From assembly GCA_002159155.1 (NCBI GenBank), contig LZRQ01000031.1:1-26944 (forward strand): 26,944 nucleotides of DNA. The letters are read 5' to 3'. This DNA is from Firmicutes bacterium ZCTH02-B6. Lineage in GTDB: Bacteria; Bacillota; Limnochordia; Limnochordales; ZCTH02-B6. Below, piece by piece: positions 23,884-26,944 of the stretch. The notes under the pieces were generated by a model that saw nothing but the letters and a program-made list of their open reading frames with translations, had not been told where the DNA came from and ran no database searches. How positions within the stretch are numbered: position 1 is the stretch's first letter; each line of letters begins with the position of its first letter. The translations under genes and the position numbers were made by a program.

Positions 23884-24114
23884 GTGAAGGAACTCCTCGA
23901 GTTTATTGCCCGCCAGTTGGTGAGCATGCCTGACGCGGTCCGGGTGCACGAGGTGGCCGGCGAGCGGTCGTTGGTGCTGGAGCTTACCGTCGACGACGCC
24001 GATCTGGGCAAGGTGATCGGCCGCAAGGGGCGGGTGGCCAAGGCCATCCGCACGCTGATGAAGGCCGCGGCCGCCCGTGACGGGCGCCTTGTGCACGTGG
24101 AGATCGCGGACTGA
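23884..24114 (+). CDS. khpA: KH-domain RNA-binding protein KhpA (YlqC)
   Basis: KhpA is a one-domain KH protein that binds RNA, usually with KhpB, and affects cell division and elongation in several Firmicutes. The start is GTG 23884 after GGGGAGGGGAG. The 76-residue product has the KH signature GKVIGRKGR (42-50), with the GxxG loop as GRKG (46-49). It ends DGRLVHVEIAD. The position between rpsP and rimM is the usual one. The stop is followed by 25 bases before rimM. Confidence 0.95.
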   Translation: MKELLEFIARQLVSMPDAVRVHEVAGERSLVLELTVDDADLGKVIGRKGRVAKAIRTLMKAAAARDGRLVHVEIAD

Positions 24115-24139
24115 CGCAGGGCAGGTTGGAGGCACACCC

Positions 24140-24664
24140 GTGGCCGACTATGTGACCATCGGGGAAGTCCTCAGCGCGCACGGCGTGCGCGGCACTCTCA
24201 AAGTAAAACCTCTGACGGCGTATCCGGAGCGTTTCCTTGGGCTAGAACGCGTGTTTGTGACGGTGACGGCTCCCGACGGCTTGGCCAAGCGGGAAGAGCG
24301 AGCCGTCGAGGATACGCGGTTGCACCGGGGCGTCGTGCTGGTCAAACTGGCTGGCATCGACGATCGGGAAACGGCCAAAGGCTTGAGCCGGGCGCTGTTG
24401 CAGGTGGCTGCTGCTGAGGTGCATCCGCTGCCGCCGGGCGAGTACTATATTTTCGATATCATCGGGTTGTCCGTCTATGATGAAACCGGCCGCTGCCTAG
24501 GCGTCGTGCGGGATGTGCTGGAGACCGGGGCCAATGACGTGTACGTTATCGCCCGGTCCGACGGCGAGGGCGAACTGTTGCTGCCGGCGGTGCAAGATGT
24601 CGTCCAGCGCATCGACTTGGCGCAGGGGCGCATGGATGTGCGGCTTCTGCCCGGGCTGGAGTGA
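24140..24664 (+). CDS. rimM: Ribosome maturation factor RimM
   Basis: RimM helps 30S head assembly, binding S19, and contains a PRC-barrel domain. The start is GTG 24140, seven bases after TGGAGG (24127-24132); the frame opens earlier at 24077 but that part overlaps khpA. The 174-residue protein shows the N-terminal GEVLSAHGVRGTLKVKPLT block, the PPGEYYIFDIIGLSVYDETG join and the LLLPAVQDVVQRIDLAQGRM C-terminal region, all typical. The stop overlaps the first possible trmD start (GTGA 24661-24664). Confidence 0.95.
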   Translation: MADYVTIGEVLSAHGVRGTLKVKPLTAYPERFLGLERVFVTVTAPDGLAKREERAVEDTRLHRGVVLVKLAGIDDRETAKGLSRALLQVAAAEVHPLPPGEYYIFDIIGLSVYDETGRCLGVVRDVLETGANDVYVIARSDGEGELLLPAVQDVVQRIDLAQGRMDVRLLPGLE

Positions 24665-24669
24665 CACCG

Positions 24670-25485
24670 GTGCTGGTGCACGTGCTAACGCTGTTTCCCG
24701 AGATGTTTGTGGGCCCTTTGGACCACAGCATTGTGGGGCGGGCGCGCCAGCGGGGGATCCTGGAGGTGCGCCTGGTCAACATTCGCGACTTCACCACCGA
24801 CAAGCACCGGATCGTCGACGACACGCCTTACGGCGGCGGCCCGGGCATGGTCATGAAGCCGGAGCCGCTCTTCGCCGCCATTGAGGCGGTGCGGCAAGGC
24901 TCCGACAGTCACGTGATCCTCATGGACCCGCAGGGAGCGCCTTTTACGCAAAAGCGGGCATGGGAGCTCGCGCAAAAGCGGCACCTGGTGCTGGTCTGCG
25001 GGCACTATGAGGGTGTGGACGAGCGGGTGCGCACTATCGTTGACGAGGAGCTCTCCATCGGTGACTTTATCCTCACCGGAGGCGAGCTGCCCGCGATGGT
25101 GGTGCTGGACGCCGTTTGCCGGTTGCTGCCCGGTGCCCTCGGGGAAGCGGCGTCGGCCCGGGAAGAGTCCTTTGAAGAGGGGTTGCTGGACCATCCCCAA
25201 TACACCCGGCCGGCGGTGTTTCGGGGGATGGCCGTACCTGAGGTGCTGCTCAGCGGGCACCACGAGGAAATCCGCAAGTGGCGCCGCCGTGAGGCATTGC
25301 GGCGCACGTGGTTGCGCCGTCCGGATTTGCTGGACAAGGCGCCGCTCACCGCTGAGGATCGACGGTGGCTGGCGCAGGTCCAGGCGGAAGCGGCGCAGGT
25401 GGACGCCGACCAGGCGGCATCGGCCGGGTCAGAGCCCCTGCAGGCCGACGCCAGCGAAACCGGCGACGAATCGGGGCCGGCGTGA
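24670..25485 (+). CDS. trmD: tRNA (guanine-37-N1)-methyltransferase TrmD
   Basis: TrmD methylates G37 next to the anticodon, preventing frameshifts. GTG 24670 is preferred because GGAG (24658-24661) is eight bases away and the product then begins MLVHVLTLFPEMF, the family N terminus; GTG 24661, overlapping the rimM stop, is the alternative. The trefoil-knot SAM site is visible as GHYEGVDERV and SIGDFILTGGELPAMVVLDA. The substrate region TPYGGGPGMVMKPEPLF is also intact. The last ~35 residues are an Ala/Asp/Glu-rich tail beyond the usual end. Length is 271 residues. Confidence 0.96.
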   Translation: MLVHVLTLFPEMFVGPLDHSIVGRARQRGILEVRLVNIRDFTTDKHRIVDDTPYGGGPGMVMKPEPLFAAIEAVRQGSDSHVILMDPQGAPFTQKRAWELAQKRHLVLVCGHYEGVDERVRTIVDEELSIGDFILTGGELPAMVVLDAVCRLLPGALGEAASAREESFEEGLLDHPQYTRPAVFRGMAVPEVLLSGHHEEIRKWRRREALRRTWLRRPDLLDKAPLTAEDRRWLAQVQAEAAQVDADQAASAGSEPLQADASETGDESGPA

Positions 25486-25487
25486 CG

Positions 25488-25516
25488 TTGTGGCCGCTCC
25501 CGGCCCGTGATACAAT
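25488..25516 (+). promoter_or_regulatory. Sigma-A promoter with extended -10 for rplS
   Basis: TTGTGG (25488-25493, four of six) is separated by 17 bases from TACAAT (25511-25516), which is preceded by TGA, making an extended -10. Transcription should start near 25523. That leaves an untranslated leader of about 80 bases before rplS. Confidence 0.65.
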
Positions 25517-25605
25517 AGGCGAGCCGCACGCAGCGTTGGCGCGGCGGCGACAGGGTTTTTGATGAGCGGTTAAGGCCAAGGTCAGGAATGAGGAGTGGAT
25601 TGGCC

Positions 25606-25950
25606 GTGGATGTCATTCGTCAGTTGGAACAGGAGCAGATGCGGCGGGACGTGCCCGAATTTGGCCCGGGGGATACGGTGCGCGTTCACGTCAAGGTCGT
25701 CGAGGCCGACCGGGAGCGCATCCAGGTGTTTGAGGGCGTCGTCCTGCGCCGCAACGGCGGGGGCTTGAGCGAGACGTTCACCGTCCGCAAAGTTTCCCAG
25801 GGTGTCGGCGTAGAGCGCACGTTTCCGCTGCACTCGCCGCGCGTAGACAAGATCGAGGTCGTGCGCCGGGGCGACGTGCGCCGGGCGCGGCTCTATTACC
25901 TGCGCGAGCGGTCCGGCAAGGCCGCCAGGGTGAAGGAAAAGCGCGCCTGA
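25606..25950 (+). CDS. rplS: 50S ribosomal protein L19
   Basis: L19 lies at the interface of the ribosomal subunits. Three in-frame starts are possible: ATG 25588, TTG 25600 and GTG 25606. The AGGAG at 25591-25595 favours the last two, and GTG 25606 gives an N terminus within one residue of B. subtilis L19. The product carries RPGD-like GPGDTVRVHVKVVEADRERI, then QVFEGVVLRRNGGGLSETFT and the C-terminal VRRARLYYLRERSGKAAR, all diagnostic. It has its own promoter and a short leader. The lepB ribosome site begins right after its stop. Confidence 0.96.
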   Translation: MDVIRQLEQEQMRRDVPEFGPGDTVRVHVKVVEADRERIQVFEGVVLRRNGGGLSETFTVRKVSQGVGVERTFPLHSPRVDKIEVVRRGDVRRARLYYLRERSGKAARVKEKRA

Positions 25951-25969
25951 GGAGGACGAGCCCCCGGGG

Positions 25970-26536
25970 ATGAGCACGGGCGGGGACGTATCGGCCATCA
26001 AGGCTCGGGTCCGGGAGTACGTCGAGGCGCTCGTCATCGCGGGCGCCCTGGCCGCGTTCATCATCACCTTCGTCGCCCAATCGTTTCTCGTCCAGGGCAG
26101 CTCGATGGAGCCGACCCTCGTGGACGGCCAGCGGCTGCTGGTGGACAAGATCACCTACCGCCTGCGGGAGCCGCGGCGGGGGGAGATCATCGTGTTCCAC
26201 TACCCGGCCGATCCCCGGCGGAAGTTCATCAAACGGGTCATCGGCCTGCCGGGCGACGAGGTGCTCATCGCCGGGCAGCGCTTGATCCTCAATGGCCGGC
26301 CGGTCGAGGAGCCTTACGTACTTGGTCCCATGCGGGGCGTGTTCGGTCCGGTCACGGTCCCCCCGGGGCATGTTTTTGTGCTCGGCGACAACCGCAACAA
26401 CTCCGATGACAGCCGCTATCCCGACGTCGGGCCAGTCCCCATGGAACTGGTCGTCGGCTTAGCGCGCCTTGCTTACTGGCCGCCGGGCCGCGTTGGGCTG
26501 GTGCGCACGCCCACGGTGCTGGCCTCTTTTGACTAA
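25970..26536 (+). CDS. lepB: Signal peptidase I
   Basis: Type I signal peptidase removes signal peptides from exported proteins at the outer face of the membrane. The 188-residue protein has a short cytoplasmic N terminus, one membrane segment (about 19-36, ALVIAGALAAFIITFVAQ) and the catalytic Ser45 in GSSMEPTL. The base Lys88 lies in FIKRVIGLPGD, and the GDNRNNSDDSR box follows. This is the small Gram-positive (SipS-like) form with a Ser-Lys dyad. The ATG at 25970 is 13 bases after GGAGGA (25951-25956), a little far. It is inserted between rplS and rbgA, an order seen in several Clostridia. Confidence 0.95.
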   Translation: MSTGGDVSAIKARVREYVEALVIAGALAAFIITFVAQSFLVQGSSMEPTLVDGQRLLVDKITYRLREPRRGEIIVFHYPADPRRKFIKRVIGLPGDEVLIAGQRLILNGRPVEEPYVLGPMRGVFGPVTVPPGHVFVLGDNRNNSDDSRYPDVGPVPMELVVGLARLAYWPPGRVGLVRTPTVLASFD

Positions 26537-26577
26537 ACCATGGGCCCTGGTGGGCCTGCGGGGTGGGGGCGCCCACG

Positions 26578-26944
26578 GTGGAGCTGCAGCTGCACTGATA
26601 CCCGGGGCACATGGCCAAGGCGGCCCGGGAGCTCAAGGCTCGCCTCAAACTGGTTGACGCGGTATTGGAAGTCATCGACGCCCGTATCCCGGCCAGCAGT
26701 CGCCACCCGTCTCTCTTGGAAGGGAGGCGGGGTCTTGCGCGCGTTCTCCTTTTGGGCAAGGCTGACCTGGCCGACCCTGGGGCTACCGACGCGTGGCTGC
26801 GGTACTTTCGCGCCCAAGGGCTAGCTGCCGTGGCCGCCGACCTGCGCCAGCACACGTGGGTACCGCGGGTGCGCCGGCTGCTCCAGCGAGCGGTGAACGA
26901 GGCCGGGCAGGCCGATGGGGGTGGGGCTGGCAGCGAGGTCAGCC
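26578..26944 (+). pseudogene. rbgA: Ribosome biogenesis GTPase RbgA/YlqF, 5' part, interrupted by an in-frame TGA
   Basis: RbgA (YlqF) is a circularly permuted GTPase needed for late 50S assembly; it normally follows rplS. From a GTG at 26578 (or 26563) the frame reads VELQLH, then TGA at 26596-26598, then YPGHMAKAARELKARL and on to the window edge without another stop. The family N terminus is QWFPGHMAKA, so TGA stands exactly where the conserved Trp (TGG) is expected. The first downstream start, ATG 26611, would remove the catalytic His of the PGHM motif (His9 in B. subtilis). In addition the G4 motif NKAD reads GKAD here. The TGA could be a sequence error, a nonsense mutation or a decaying gene. 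The rest of the gene lies outside the window. Confidence 0.7.

Noticed and set aside
26578..26613. UGA read as tryptophan or selenocysteine in rbgA
   Set aside because: TGA ends many genes in this window, so it is a normal stop. The position calls for Trp rather than Cys, which argues against selenocysteine, and no insertion element was seen.

Overview
The window is a GC-rich stretch of chromosome from an endospore-forming Firmicute of the high-GC Clostridia/Limnochordia/Symbiobacteriia kind. No species can be named from the sequence. The reasons are the gene order (yloU-yloV-recG ... plsX-fab-acpP-rnc-smc-ftsY-ylxM-ffh-rpsP-khpA-rimM-trmD-rplS-rbgA), the sporulation genes ylbJ and spoVS, a SigH-like sigma factor, strong GGAGG ribosome sites, and start codons that are GTG or TTG in about half of the genes. 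The order looks like two loci that are separate in Bacillus subtilis (rsmD-coaD-ylbJ...yceD-rpmF and yloU...rbgA) joined into one.

Layout. 1-2863: end of an Asp23 protein, then FakA and a DegV/FakB protein, which together phosphorylate fatty acids. 2893-6601: recG, rsmD, coaD and a coiled-coil protein, tightly packed. 6609-7853 (minus): ylbJ, a membrane protein of spore formation. 7931-8815: a textbook sigma-A promoter driving yceD and rpmF. 8826-14159: phospholipid and fatty acid synthesis (plsX, fabH, fabD, fabG, acpP, fabF) with several 4-base start/stop overlaps. 14182-14967: rnc. 14984-15607 (minus): a LexA/S24-like regulator that seems to have lost its peptidase residues. 15608-15935: a divergent control region with a close match to a sigma-H promoter. 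15936-16984: spoVS and a SigH-like sigma factor. 17065-21592: smc and ftsY. 21589-25485: a second strong promoter, then ylxM, ffh, rpsP, khpA, rimM and trmD. 25488-26536: its own promoter, rplS and signal peptidase lepB. 26578-end: start of rbgA, interrupted by a TGA.

How the genes fit together. FakA/FakB and PlsX make and use acyl-phosphate, and PlsX links this pool to the acyl-ACP made by FabD/FabH/FabG/FabF on AcpP. No fapR gene or FapR-like operator was seen. FtsY, Ffh and YlxM form the signal recognition particle targeting arm, and LepB processes exported proteins. RpsP, RimM, TrmD, RplS, KhpA, RpmF, YceD, RsmD, Rnc and RbgA concern ribosomes and RNA.

Most of the window is ordinary housekeeping sequence. 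The parts that deserve a second look are the peptidase-dead regulator facing a sigma-H-type promoter for spoVS and a sigma gene, and the broken or miscalled rbgA at the right edge. I found no mobile element, CRISPR array, tRNA or rRNA.
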